A model generated the notes under the pieces. That model saw only the letters and a program-made list of their open reading frames with translations, did not search any database and was not told the origin of the DNA. Below are positions 26,896-34,696 of a stretch of 64,000 bases of DNA, piece by piece; positions within the stretch are counted from its first letter, which is position 1; every line of letters starts with the position of its first letter. The position numbers and the translations under genes were made by a program. Source of the DNA: VYFG01 sp965248685 (GTDB lineage: Bacteria; Pseudomonadota; Gammaproteobacteria; Arenicellales; Poriferihabitantaceae); NCBI GenBank assembly GCA_965248685.1, contig CBDFKC010000002.1, forward strand, positions 310,001 through 374,000. Reading direction: 5' to 3'.

Positions 26896-28458
26896 ATGGT
26901 AGCGCTCACAAATCTGCTTATTGAAGGCCTTTGTAAGAAAGACGTTTTATCGAAATCCGGCAAGGTTAAAATAATTGAAACGCATATATCATATGTTTTG
27001 TTAACTAAACTTCATGCATACAAAATTAAAAAACCGGTTAACCTTGGTTTCGTTGACTTTAGTACCCTGGCCAAACGTAAATATTATTGTGAGGAAGAAG
27101 TCCGGTTAAATCGTCGGATGGCAGCTGAACTTTATGTTGGCGTGAGCGCAATTTCTGGCTCTCCCGATTGTCCAGTTGTTGATGGAGATGGCGAGGCAAT
27201 CGAATACATGGTCAAAATGATCAGGTTTGAGGAAGCCGCCGAATTGGACACGGTGTTAGCACATAGCAAGGGATTAGTCGATGAATTCCAGCGATTCTCC
27301 CTGGAGCTGGCTAATTTTCACGCAAGAGCCCCGGTTGCCGCTACGGAATCAAGGTTTGCTGGTCCTGCAGCGCTCGCTGAGAGATCCCATGAAAATTTTG
27401 AAGTATTTGCAAATGCGACCTTAGCGGACGACCTTGCCAATCGCATCGACGTGCTAGCAAACTGGAACAATAAATCTCTACAACGCAACCGCGAGATTTT
27501 CGAAAGGCGTAAACGGAAAGGTAAGATAAAGGAGTGTCACGGTGATCTTCATCTGGGTAATATGGCGTTGGTGAAGGGCGTAATTACGGCATTCGATTGC
27601 CTTGAGTTCAATGAAAATTTTAGATGGATAGATGTGGCGAGCGAACTGGCGTTTATTTTGATGGACCTGCTCCGAGTAGGGGCAGATAAAATGGCAAACA
27701 ATGTACTGAATAGTTATCTGGAGCACAGCGGAGACTATGATCTGCTTTCACTACTGAACCACTATATGGTGTACCGTGCCATGGTCCGAGCAAAGGTCGC
27801 GTATATTGGAAGGGCAAGCGGTGGTGATAATGATAGGGTCATTCAGGAAATTGATATCTATATTTCCCTGGCCGAACGGTTTATCGCAGACAACAGCAAA
27901 CCAAACAGCGTAATCATTACCCACGGATTATCAGGTTGCGGTAAGTCATGGCTAAGCAAACGCCTCAGGGAAAAGCCAAAGGTTATTCAAATTCGCTCCG
28001 ATCTTGAACGTAAGAGACTATTTGAACTTGGCAATTCGGAGCGTAGCAATAGTCATTTGGGTGAAGGGATTTATGCCAGAGAGAATAAATCTACAGTTTA
28101 CGGGAAGCTTGCTGAAATTGCTGATGGAGTAATAAAGGCTGGGTATACGGTCATTGTTGATGCCACATTCCTTTATCGTAAGAACCGCAACATGCTGCAA
28201 CGGGTTGCGGAAAATAATAGGGCTAATTTCCATATTCTTAATCTGCACGCCCCCCTTGCGGTGCTCCAAGGTCGAATCGAGAAGCGCGAGGCTGAAGGGA
28301 AGGATGCCTCAGAAGCAAATATTTCGGTACTGCACAGTCAAGTCAGCAGCCGGGAGTTGCTGACCAAAGATGAGTTAGCGTTCGTATGTGCTGTGAATAC
28401 CGATGCCAGACTCGATAACGAGCGACTGGAACAGATAGCGCGCCATCTAGGTATTTAG
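26896..28458 (+). CDS. fused APH-like kinase / P-loop ATP-binding protein
   Basis: The 520-residue protein has two parts. Residues 1-330 have an aminoglycoside-phosphotransferase-like fold with the catalytic loop ECHGDLHLGNM near 213-223 and a following DCLEF metal-binding-type motif near 233-237. Residues about 340-520 have a P-loop (THGLSGCGKSW near 344-354) of the zeta-toxin/gluconate-kinase type. This fusion is a known family of unknown function, often next to stress and Usp genes. It follows the small ORF by 27 bp. Confidence 0.85.
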   Translation: MVALTNLLIEGLCKKDVLSKSGKVKIIETHISYVLLTKLHAYKIKKPVNLGFVDFSTLAKRKYYCEEEVRLNRRMAAELYVGVSAISGSPDCPVVDGDGEAIEYMVKMIRFEEAAELDTVLAHSKGLVDEFQRFSLELANFHARAPVAATESRFAGPAALAERSHENFEVFANATLADDLANRIDVLANWNNKSLQRNREIFERRKRKGKIKECHGDLHLGNMALVKGVITAFDCLEFNENFRWIDVASELAFILMDLLRVGADKMANNVLNSYLEHSGDYDLLSLLNHYMVYRAMVRAKVAYIGRASGGDNDRVIQEIDIYISLAERFIADNSKPNSVIITHGLSGCGKSWLSKRLREKPKVIQIRSDLERKRLFELGNSERSNSHLGEGIYARENKSTVYGKLAEIADGVIKAGYTVIVDATFLYRKNRNMLQRVAENNRANFHILNLHAPLAVLQGRIEKREAEGKDASEANISVLHSQVSSRELLTKDELAFVCAVNTDARLDNERLEQIARHLGI

Positions 28459-28752
28459 AGCTAGATATAGTAAATGTGAAATATTAGACCTTTGTTAACC
28501 AAAGAATAGATAACGTCGTTGGTCCCATCAAACCAATAAGGAAATTTTATTGGTAACCTGATCTTCATATCCTGAAACTTTATCTAAGCTGCACTGACGA
28601 TCAGTACATCGAACTTGCAGGTCTGGGCAATGGCATTTGCCTCCAGTCCGAACATTCGTAACAGGCTCAGAAGAACTGTACTTGTATCGCCAGTTATTTA
28701 CCGGCATCGATAATTTCTTCCAACTAGTCTGAATAGAATTCGTCTTTAGAAT
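28459..28752. other. intergenic region with a possible decayed Usp tail
   Basis: No intact gene is evident. On the minus strand a piece ending at a TAG at 28584-28586 encodes EANAIAQTCKFDVLIVSAA, resembling the last strand of Usp domains (VANAI-R-A-CDVLIV). It is too short and frame-broken upstream to be more than a tentative remnant. Confidence 0.3.
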
Positions 28753-28766
28753 CTGATTTAAGTCAA
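28753..28766 (+). promoter_or_regulatory. FNR-like box upstream of the host-attachment-family gene
   Basis: CTGATTTAAGTCAA keeps TGAT-N4-GTCA of the Fnr/Anr palindrome. Its centre is 67 bp before the ATG at 28827. Confidence 0.55.
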
Positions 28767-28826
28767 TTAATATGCTGCCGACATTGTCCACAATAGCGAC
28801 TAATCTTAATTACCAATGGGTGAAAA

Positions 28827-29258
28827 ATGTCAGAATTATGGGTGACGGTGGCCAGTTCATTTGAAGCAAATATATATTCAGCAACACATATTCGCGGTGA
28901 ATTAAGTAAAATTCACGAAATGTATTGTGATGAGGCCCGATTGCATGAGCAAGAGCTCAATTCAGATCGTCCCGGGAGAGCCTTCGATAGTTTTGGCAAA
29001 GGGCGTCATGAAACCAGCTCACCAAGCAGCAGCAAACAACAGCTGTCCAGAAAGTTTGCCAGGGAAATCTCCCACTATCTTGACAAGGCCCGGGCCAGCA
29101 GTAAGCTGAAGCAGCTTATATTAATAGCAGAACCCCATTTTCTGGGCGTCCTGAGGGCATCAATGGGGAAAGAATTAGGTAAAATAGTCATCCAGAAGAT
29201 AAGTAAAGACTTAACCAGACAGTCCGTCGCGTCCATTCAAAAAAATCTGATAAGTTAA
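28827..29258 (+). CDS. host attachment protein family (Host_attach)
   Basis: This 143-residue protein has the Host_attach pattern: WVTVASSFEANIYSA at the start, a SDRPGRAFDSFGKGRHE segment near 46-62, FAREISHYLDKA near 76-87, LILIAEPHFLGVLRASM near 97-113 and a final SKDLTRQS. The family is related to the bacterial archaeo-eukaryotic release-factor (baeRF) fold and has no firm role despite the name. It is under an FNR-like box. Confidence 0.85.
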   Translation: MSELWVTVASSFEANIYSATHIRGELSKIHEMYCDEARLHEQELNSDRPGRAFDSFGKGRHETSSPSSSKQQLSRKFAREISHYLDKARASSKLKQLILIAEPHFLGVLRASMGKELGKIVIQKISKDLTRQSVASIQKNLIS

Positions 29259-29473
29259 TAAAATATGCCTATTAATCTAAAGAAACTGATGGCTGAGGCC
29301 AATGCAATAATCGACACAGTGTCCGTGCACGATGTACTAGATAAGTGGGCCAGTGCGAACACAATATTTATTGATGTTCGGAAAACGGCTGAACGTGTAA
29401 AGGTAGGTACTAAGAGGTGGCCCGGTTCTTCTGAACAATAAAATCTTATTTATAAGTGGCGAAGCAGCAGCCG

Positions 29474-30319
29474 TTAGGCTGCCATTGTTTCTGGCAGCCC
29501 GTTAAAGTAAACCGTATCAGGTACCTGTCCGTCAAGACTGGAATGCGGCCTTCTTGAATTGTAAAACTGTAGGTATCTTGCAATACCGGTTCTGGCTTCG
29601 GTTATCGATTCATAGGCATGCAGATAAACCTCTTCATATTTCACTGATCGCCATAGTCGCTCAACAAATACATTGTCTCTCCACGCGCCTTTGCCGTCCA
29701 TGCTGATTTGAATCTCATTGTCTTTCAATAATCCGATAAATGCATCGCCGGTAAATTGACTGCCCTGGTCAGTGTTCATGATGTCGGGCGTGCCATATTT
29801 CTGGATTGCTTCTTCAACCGCATCAAGACAGAATGAAACATCCATCGTATTCGATATGCGGTGACTCAATACGCGGCGGGTATGCCAATCAAGAACGACG
29901 GTCAGGTACACAAATCCCTTCGCCATGGGTATATAAGTGATATCCATCGCCCAAACTTGATTGGGGCAATGGATGCTTAAGTCCCGTAATAAATAGGGAT
30001 AGATGCGATGTGCGGGGTGACGCAATGTCGTCCTGGGCTTGCGATAGAGCGCCTCTACGCCCATTTTACGCATCAGGGTCGATACATGTGTTCTACCCAC
30101 CTTAAATCCCTCTAAACGCAGCATATCTCGCAACATCCGTGCACCGGCAAAGGGATGAGCCAAATGGAGTTTATCGATACGGCGCATCATGGCTTGATCT
30201 CTTTCACTGATTGGATGCGGTTTATAGTAAAGACTGGTTCTACTGAAATTCAACAGCTTTGCCTGGCGGGTCAGAGAAAGTTTGTGATTGGGGTTGATCA
30301 TTTCTTTGCGCTCAGCCAC
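29474..30319 (-). CDS. IS3-family transposase OrfB
   Basis: This 281-residue catalytic part has an HTH_21-like start (LTRQAKLLNFSRTSLYYKP) and an rve integrase domain with the DDE residues: D in WAMDITYIP near 122, D in MNTDQGSQF near 182, and E in VERLWRSVKYEE near 218. It overlaps orfA by 22 bp. In IS3 elements OrfB is made as an OrfAB fusion by -1 slippage; an AAAG run at the overlap (CGCAAAGAAATG) fits that. Confidence 0.92.
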   Translation of the reverse strand: MAERKEMINPNHKLSLTRQAKLLNFSRTSLYYKPHPISERDQAMMRRIDKLHLAHPFAGARMLRDMLRLEGFKVGRTHVSTLMRKMGVEALYRKPRTTLRHPAHRIYPYLLRDLSIHCPNQVWAMDITYIPMAKGFVYLTVVLDWHTRRVLSHRISNTMDVSFCLDAVEEAIQKYGTPDIMNTDQGSQFTGDAFIGLLKDNEIQISMDGKGAWRDNVFVERLWRSVKYEEVYLHAYESITEARTGIARYLQFYNSRRPHSSLDGQVPDTVYFNGLPETMAA

Positions 30320-30600
30320 CCTGCCTTGGTGAGCGCGCCTTCTAAAAAATCATTTTCCAGCGCCAGTTGACCAATCTTTGCATGTAAGGTTTTCACATCG
30401 ACTGGAGGCGGTACGTTTTGACCGCCATCAAAGGCTTCAGAGGCCCTCGACAAGAGTTGGGTTTTCCACTGGGTAATTTGATTTGGATGGACATCAAACT
30501 GTTGGGACAGTTCTGAGATGCTACGGTCCCCTTTGACAGCGGCTAATGCCACTTTTGCTTTAAAGTCTGGAGAGTGGTTTCTACGAGGTCTTCTTGCCAT
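30298..30600 (-). CDS. IS3-family transposase OrfA
   Basis: This 100-residue DNA-binding part starts RRPRRNHSPDFKAKVALAA and has the HTH segment ISELSQQFDVHPNQITQWKTQLL (about 28-50), followed by a coiled coil for dimerisation (LHAKIGQLALENDFLEGAL). The conserved WK-QL motif places it with IS3-type OrfA proteins. It ends in KK and TGA at the slippage region. Confidence 0.92.
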   Translation of the reverse strand: MARRPRRNHSPDFKAKVALAAVKGDRSISELSQQFDVHPNQITQWKTQLLSRASEAFDGGQNVPPPVDVKTLHAKIGQLALENDFLEGALTKAGWLSAKK

Positions 30601-30969
30601 GGTAAGCTCCTAAATATTGGCATAACAATGCCTGAAATTAAGCTGCTTATCCACTTATGTCGTTGTTCAGTTTTTCTGAGCCACCTCTCTATTTCAGATG
30701 CGGCTCATGCCCCTCGAGGGTTTCTTGAATTTATTGCAGATCCCCTGGGACCCATGCATCAGGAAGAATTTACCAGTGGAAATAAACTGATTCTGTATTG
30801 TGCCAGCGGAGGAAGTTCGACCCTGGCCGCCAAGACATTGCATGATATGGGAATTGGTAATGTCGCCAGTCTGGCAGGTGGATTCGCCGCCTGGTGTGAA
30901 GCAAATGGAACGGTCGAGATGACGGAATAGGGTGTCCGTTATGTTAAGATTGATCTGGCAAGTTGATAT

Positions 30970-31359
30970 CTATAAACTTGGTGATGGATCACGTTCGTCT
31001 TGGTCGTCTTCAAAATCGGTTTGGCAATCGATACACCGCTCGGCTATTGGGTTCACCAGCAGCCTTTTTGCGTTTATCGGTCCTCCACATTCAATACTAT
31101 AACCATATTCATCGGTATCCAGTTTAGCTAGAGCTTCTCGTGTTTGACGTAAGGAACCAGCACTTCGAGCGGTTTGTTCGATATCCATGCTAATCTGTAG
31201 TGCCTGATTAGCTTCGTCGCCGCGGTCATTACCGCCTCTTTCAATTTCGCCATCCCGATGGTCCACGTCCAATTGATCTTGAACTGCCTTTTCAAGGCGA
31301 CTGGTTAGCGCAATGAGTTGACGTTTAATTGATGCAACTTCAGAAGCCTGGAGATTCAT
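30970..31359 (-). CDS. DksA/TraR-like zinc-finger protein, one Cys replaced
   Basis: This protein of about 129 residues has a helical N-terminal coiled coil (residues 5-80) and a C-terminal zf-dskA_traR finger. The motif YGYSIECGGPINAKRLLVNPIAERCIDCQ lies near 85-113. The first of four zinc cysteines is Ser88; Cys91, Cys109 and Cys112 remain. The ATG at 31359 is preferred because it gives the usual start after the preceding gene's overlap. It overlaps the upstream Crp/Fnr gene by 4 bp, so the two are co-translated. Confidence 0.85.
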   Translation of the reverse strand: MNLQASEVASIKRQLIALTSRLEKAVQDQLDVDHRDGEIERGGNDRGDEANQALQISMDIEQTARSAGSLRQTREALAKLDTDEYGYSIECGGPINAKRLLVNPIAERCIDCQTDFEDDQDERDPSPSL

Positions 31360-32060
31360 GCAGCATATTCCTCGGTAGCCCATCGCCGATTGTCTTCATC
31401 GATGCCGTCACCTTTGGCAACTTTTCGTAGTTGAGGAATATCCAGCAATTTAATACGACGGCGATTTTTCGCAACCAGACCAATTTCACAAAAATTTGCC
31501 AATTCCCGGCACACCGTTTCGACCGCCAACCCTAAAAATAGTGCAATATCGGTCCGGGTCATGGGAAGGGAAAATTCGGCTGGATTCAGACCTCGGCTCG
31601 CCAGCCCGTCAGAAAACTCCAAAAGGAACCACGCCAGACGGCGGTCTGCAGTGCGCTGAGACAACATAAGGCTGTGGTCATTTTCACGGTTCAAAGTGGT
31701 CCCAATTTTGTGAATGAAAGATTGCAAGTCAAATTTTTCATTATTATTGAGTAGGGTCTTGAAAGGGACCAGGGATATATTTGAAGTGTCCAGTGCAAGG
31801 GCAGTAGAGCGACTAACGCCATCAGCCAGGGCATCCAGTCCAATTAGCTCACCTGGCATGCAAAATCCGATAATTTGCTCTTCGCCGGCTTCGGTGGTCC
31901 GAAAAAGTTTTACCGAGCCTGAGTTCACAATATAGATGCCGTTCAACTGCTCGCCCATTCTAAAAAGGCATTCACCACCACGGATAACGAACGCATTGGA
32001 ATTATTGGCGTTTTTCTGTTTGTTGACTGCCTGGGGGAAGTGATTAATTACTTTGGTCAT
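31356..32060 (-). CDS. Crp/Fnr family regulator without the Fe-S cysteine cluster
   Basis: This 234-residue protein has a cNMP-binding-type beta domain (residues 20-120), the GEEQIIGFCMPGELIGLDA segment (about 78-96), a long dimer helix and a C-terminal HTH_CRP with FLGLAVETVCRELANF near 174-189. The recognition helix keeps Glu and Arg of the Fnr E-x-x-S-R pattern, with Cys for Ser, so it should read TTGAT half-sites. The N-terminal Cys-x2-Cys-x5-Cys region of Fnr/Anr is absent, so it is probably not an oxygen sensor itself but a Dnr/FixK-like secondary regulator. It is the obvious candidate for the FNR boxes around it. Confidence 0.9.
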   Translation of the reverse strand: MTKVINHFPQAVNKQKNANNSNAFVIRGGECLFRMGEQLNGIYIVNSGSVKLFRTTEAGEEQIIGFCMPGELIGLDALADGVSRSTALALDTSNISLVPFKTLLNNNEKFDLQSFIHKIGTTLNRENDHSLMLSQRTADRRLAWFLLEFSDGLASRGLNPAEFSLPMTRTDIALFLGLAVETVCRELANFCEIGLVAKNRRRIKLLDIPQLRKVAKGDGIDEDNRRWATEEYAA

Positions 32061-32069
32061 TTTCCATAT

Positions 32070-32091
32070 CTCATCAATAGTTGTTGATGAG
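32070..32091 (-). promoter_or_regulatory. inverted repeat just upstream of the Crp/Fnr gene
   Basis: CTCATCAA (32070-32077) and TTGATGAG (32084-32091) form a perfect 8-bp inverted repeat with a 6-bp spacer, 9 bp before the start codon on the minus strand. Each arm carries a TTGAT half-site in divergent orientation. It may be a self-binding operator or an RNA hairpin controlling the start. Confidence 0.5.
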
Positions 32092-32198
32092 TTGAATTTA
32101 CCCAGGTCAAGTTATATGAGCTATGAGTAGATTCAGAGCGCGAACAAGGTATAAATACTCATTGCAATGGATAAATAGCTAAAACTAAAAAGAAAAAA

Positions 32199-32816
32199 TC
32201 ACAGAATTATTTTCCAATGTTGCCGTTTCAGGATCCAATAACCGACCGCCACACCGGCCAAGCCTCCGATCAAATTATTCAGAATGTCTTTCTGAGTGTC
32301 CCATTGATCCAAATCACCAGCTCCAATAAACAATACACCTTCCCCTTCACCGAGTAACAGCGCCCCGGCAAATTCGTACAGTTCATGGGCCGCTGCGATA
32401 CCGAGGACCATGGTTATGGTTGCAATGGAGATCTTAGTGATCGAGTAGTTAGTCGAAAAATGAAATACGCGAAAACAAATCATCGCTGCAGTAAAGCCAA
32501 AAAGGCCATGTACCCAATAATCGTATTCGATACCCAGGGGGTAGCTTTCGTAAAGCTGAAAAACTCCCAGGGCATGGACCATCAGAAAGAATGCGAGTAG
32601 GAAAAATTCAATAACAGGGATCTGCAGGCGCTGCTTTAGTCTATAGAAAGCTAAAAGCAGGCCAAAGCACATCAATATATCGTAGCGATAGTGGCTGCCA
32701 ATGAACAGGGAATAGACCTCGAGTCCGCCAAACAAACAAGAATTGATCAGGAATATTATCCGGATTGATAACTCGGCACGAACTTCATGGTGAAAATTTT
32801 GAATTTCGAAAACCAC
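32199..32816 (-). CDS. DUF2238 (YjdF-like) membrane protein
   Basis: This 205-residue protein has six membrane helices. The C-terminal half shows the YjdF/DUF2238 signature: AAHELYEFAGALLLGEGEG near 144-162, DQWDTQKDILNNLIGG near 172-187. The family's function is unknown; a conserved Glu/Trp/Asp/Asn set lies on the same side of the membrane. It is separate from the regulator operon, 138 bp upstream. Confidence 0.82.
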   Translation of the reverse strand: MVFEIQNFHHEVRAELSIRIIFLINSCLFGGLEVYSLFIGSHYRYDILMCFGLLLAFYRLKQRLQIPVIEFFLLAFFLMVHALGVFQLYESYPLGIEYDYWVHGLFGFTAAMICFRVFHFSTNYSITKISIATITMVLGIAAAHELYEFAGALLLGEGEGVLFIGAGDLDQWDTQKDILNNLIGGLAGVAVGYWILKRQHWKIIL

Positions 32817-32873
32817 ATGAACACCCTATCAATGTTATTTGACGAAATACTAAAACCTTCACGGCGAGTTTCT

Positions 32874-32887
32874 CTGATCTGGATCAA
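32874..32887 (+). promoter_or_regulatory. FNR-like box upstream of hsp20
   Basis: CTGATCTGGATCAA differs from the TTGAT-N4-ATCAA consensus at one position. The centre is 80 bp before the hsp20 ATG at 32961. Confidence 0.62.
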
Positions 32888-32960
32888 TATTCGATGTCGC
32901 TGGAGAGTCGATAATAGGTTTTCGATACATCATTAACCATTGAACTCCAGGAGAGTAATC

Positions 32961-33419
32961 ATGAAAGATCTTGAACGCACAACTGACAATGCACCCAAGT
33001 GGGGTGTATTTGGCGACGACTTTGATAATTTGTTCGAAGGGTTTTTAAGGCCAATGTCACGCTTTGGTGGCGCTGAAACCGGTACGCTGATGCCCCCAGT
33101 TGATGTAATTGATGAAGAAAATCAGTACGTGGTCACTGCCGAACTTCCGGGAATCAACCGTAAAGATATTAATGTTACCGTCAATGACGGGGTGCTGACG
33201 ATCAATGCGGAACGCAAAGCCGAAACTGAGGATAAGGACGAAAAGGGTCGGGTTATCCGCAGAGAGTCACGGTATGGCAATTACGTCCGCAGTATGCGCC
33301 TAGATAATACTGTCGATGTCAAAAACCTGAAAGCTAATTACAAGGACGGAATTTTAAGACTGGTGGTGCCGAAGTCGGAAGCAGCTAAACCACAAAAGAT
33401 TGAGGTCAAAGTCAGTTAG
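32961..33419 (+). CDS. Hsp20/alpha-crystallin small heat shock protein
   Basis: This 152-residue protein has the alpha-crystallin domain from about residue 45 to 145, with VTAELPGINRKDINVTVNDG and the GILRLVVPK end motif. The N terminus is Phe-rich (GVFGDDFDNLFEGF), as is usual for oligomer assembly. The ATG at 32961 follows a CAGGAGAG ribosome site; an upstream in-frame ATG-less extension is discarded. An FNR-like box is upstream, suggesting induction on oxygen limitation rather than heat alone. Confidence 0.93.
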   Translation: MKDLERTTDNAPKWGVFGDDFDNLFEGFLRPMSRFGGAETGTLMPPVDVIDEENQYVVTAELPGINRKDINVTVNDGVLTINAERKAETEDKDEKGRVIRRESRYGNYVRSMRLDNTVDVKNLKANYKDGILRLVVPKSEAAKPQKIEVKVS

Positions 33420-33434
33420 ACTCGACGTCAACGG

Positions 33435-33464
33435 GATGAGCGACCATTCCGGAGGTTGCTCATC
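33435..33464 (+). terminator. hairpin downstream of hsp20
   Basis: GATGAGCGACC and GGTTGCTCATC form an 11-bp stem with one G-T wobble pair and an 8-nt loop, 16 bp after the hsp20 stop. A short CTCGTTTG follows instead of a full U run, so termination may be partial. Confidence 0.6.
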
Positions 33465-33544
33465 TCGTTTGCTCCACTACATCGAATTGCTTTGCGGAAT
33501 CAACTTGAATCGATTTATGTTTGCAGCAAGGATAGAATGCAGGC

Positions 33545-34696
33545 ATGTCGAAAACTACAATAAACAATCCGTCCGGTCATTCCGAAATATCGATAGCAGG
33601 GTTTAATGCGCTGCTAGATGCCGCCGTGGATGGAATCATAATCACTGATAGCCACGGTAATATTCAAACTATGAATAGCGCAGCTCAGTCTCTATTTGGT
33701 TATAGCGCCAATGAGGTTAAGGATAAGAATGTCAAAATGCTAATGCCTCAGCCCCACCAAGAAGAGCACGACGGGCATGTTGAACAGTACCGAAACACCG
33801 GTAATGCCAAGATAATCGGTATTGGTCGGCGAGTGCACGCAGTTAAGAAAGACGCTAGTGTATTCCCTATCAATTTGTCGGTCGGAGAATATGAGGAAGG
33901 TGACCATCGATATTACATCGGTGTCATTCATGATCTGACTGAGCAAATTTCCACCGAGCGCTTGGCCCATGAGTTTAGGGATCGGCTCGCCCATGTTGAC
34001 CGAATCAGTACCATGGGTGAAATGGCATCAGGAATCGCCCACGAGCTAAACCAGCCCTTGGCGGCTATTGGTTCATATGTGCAGGCGTGTCGACGACGAA
34101 TTAATCAGGGAGCCCCGGACATGGATAAAATTAGCGAAATTCTCGAGAAAGTGGAGGAACAAACGCTGCGCGCCGGTAAATTGATAGATCGGGTCCGCTC
34201 GTTGGTGAGAACCCAGGACGTGGTACGAGACAAGGTATTTATCGATAACGTAGTAATGGATGCCATTGAACTAGCCCGGGCCGATGCCACTGGTAAAGGC
34301 GTATCTCTGGAAACCAAATTGCTCGACCACCCTTTTGTGGTCGATGTTGATACCGTGCAGATTCAACAAGTGGTGCTAAATCTCATACGAAACGCGGTTG
34401 ACGCCACCGAAGAACTCAAAAAAAATCCTGGGGTAATTACCATCGGTACAACATTGTCGCGTGACCAAAAGTATATAGAAATCCAAATTCGCGACTGGGG
34501 GGCAGGGATATCCAAAGAAGTGAAAAAACGGTTGTTTCATCCTTTCGTCAGTTCGAAAAGTAAAGGGACGGGCCTTGGGCTGTCGATCAGCCAATCTATT
34601 GTTGAAGCTCATGGTGGGCTAATATGGGCGGATGATATGGATCCAGGAACTACTTTTCAGTTTTCTATTCCATTGGTAACTCTCAATGGAACCTGA
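33545..34696 (+). CDS. fixL: FixL-like haem-PAS sensor histidine kinase
   Basis: This 383-residue protein has one PAS domain (residues 18-135), a HisKA domain with HELNQPLAAI (phospho-acceptor His166), and an HATPase domain (NLIRNAVDA, GAGI, GTGLGLS). The PAS matches FixL: LMPQPHQEEHDGH, whose His75 aligns with the haem ligand His200 of Bradyrhizobium FixL, and IIGIGR, whose Arg95 aligns with the oxygen-gating Arg220. The residue matching Arg206 is Gln81. No membrane helices are present, so it is cytosolic. It overlaps fixJ by 11 bp. Confidence 0.9.
   Translation: MSKTTINNPSGHSEISIAGFNALLDAAVDGIIITDSHGNIQTMNSAAQSLFGYSANEVKDKNVKMLMPQPHQEEHDGHVEQYRNTGNAKIIGIGRRVHAVKKDASVFPINLSVGEYEEGDHRYYIGVIHDLTEQISTERLAHEFRDRLAHVDRISTMGEMASGIAHELNQPLAAIGSYVQACRRRINQGAPDMDKISEILEKVEEQTLRAGKLIDRVRSLVRTQDVVRDKVFIDNVVMDAIELARADATGKGVSLETKLLDHPFVVDVDTVQIQQVVLNLIRNAVDATEELKKNPGVITIGTTLSRDQKYIEIQIRDWGAGISKEVKKRLFHPFVSSKSKGTGLGLSISQSIVEAHGGLIWADDMDPGTTFQFSIPLVTLNGT

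Larger units (their letters stand above)
29413..30688 (-). mobile_element. IS3-family insertion sequence, 1276 bp
   Basis: The ends share an imperfect inverted repeat beginning AGAGGTGGC and are flanked by a 3-bp direct repeat CTA (29410-29412 and 30689-30691), the usual IS3-family target duplication. The two overlapping orfA/orfB frames are on the minus strand with an A-rich frameshift site between them. Both look intact, so the element may be active. Confidence 0.93.
29265..30930 (+). pseudogene. rhodanese-domain protein, interrupted by an IS3-family element
   Basis: The 5' part (29265-29412) encodes the start of a rhodanese domain, including VHDVLDKW and IFIDVRKTAERVKVGT. The 3' part (from 30692) continues ISDAAHAPRGFLEF and has the active-site loop LYCASGGSSTLAA and the terminal LAGGFAAWCEANG. 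Removing the 1276-bp element and one CTA copy joins the two in frame as a 128-residue protein. It transfers sulfur from thiosulfate or persulfide donors. The active Cys is intact, so the damage is recent and purely by insertion. It was probably the partner of the host-attachment gene 6 bp upstream. Confidence 0.92.

Noticed and set aside
28528..28791. Minus-strand 87-codon ORF before the host-attachment gene
   Set aside because: It spans an FNR-like box, has no recognised motif and a composition like chance coding; only a possible Usp tail in another frame is worth noting.
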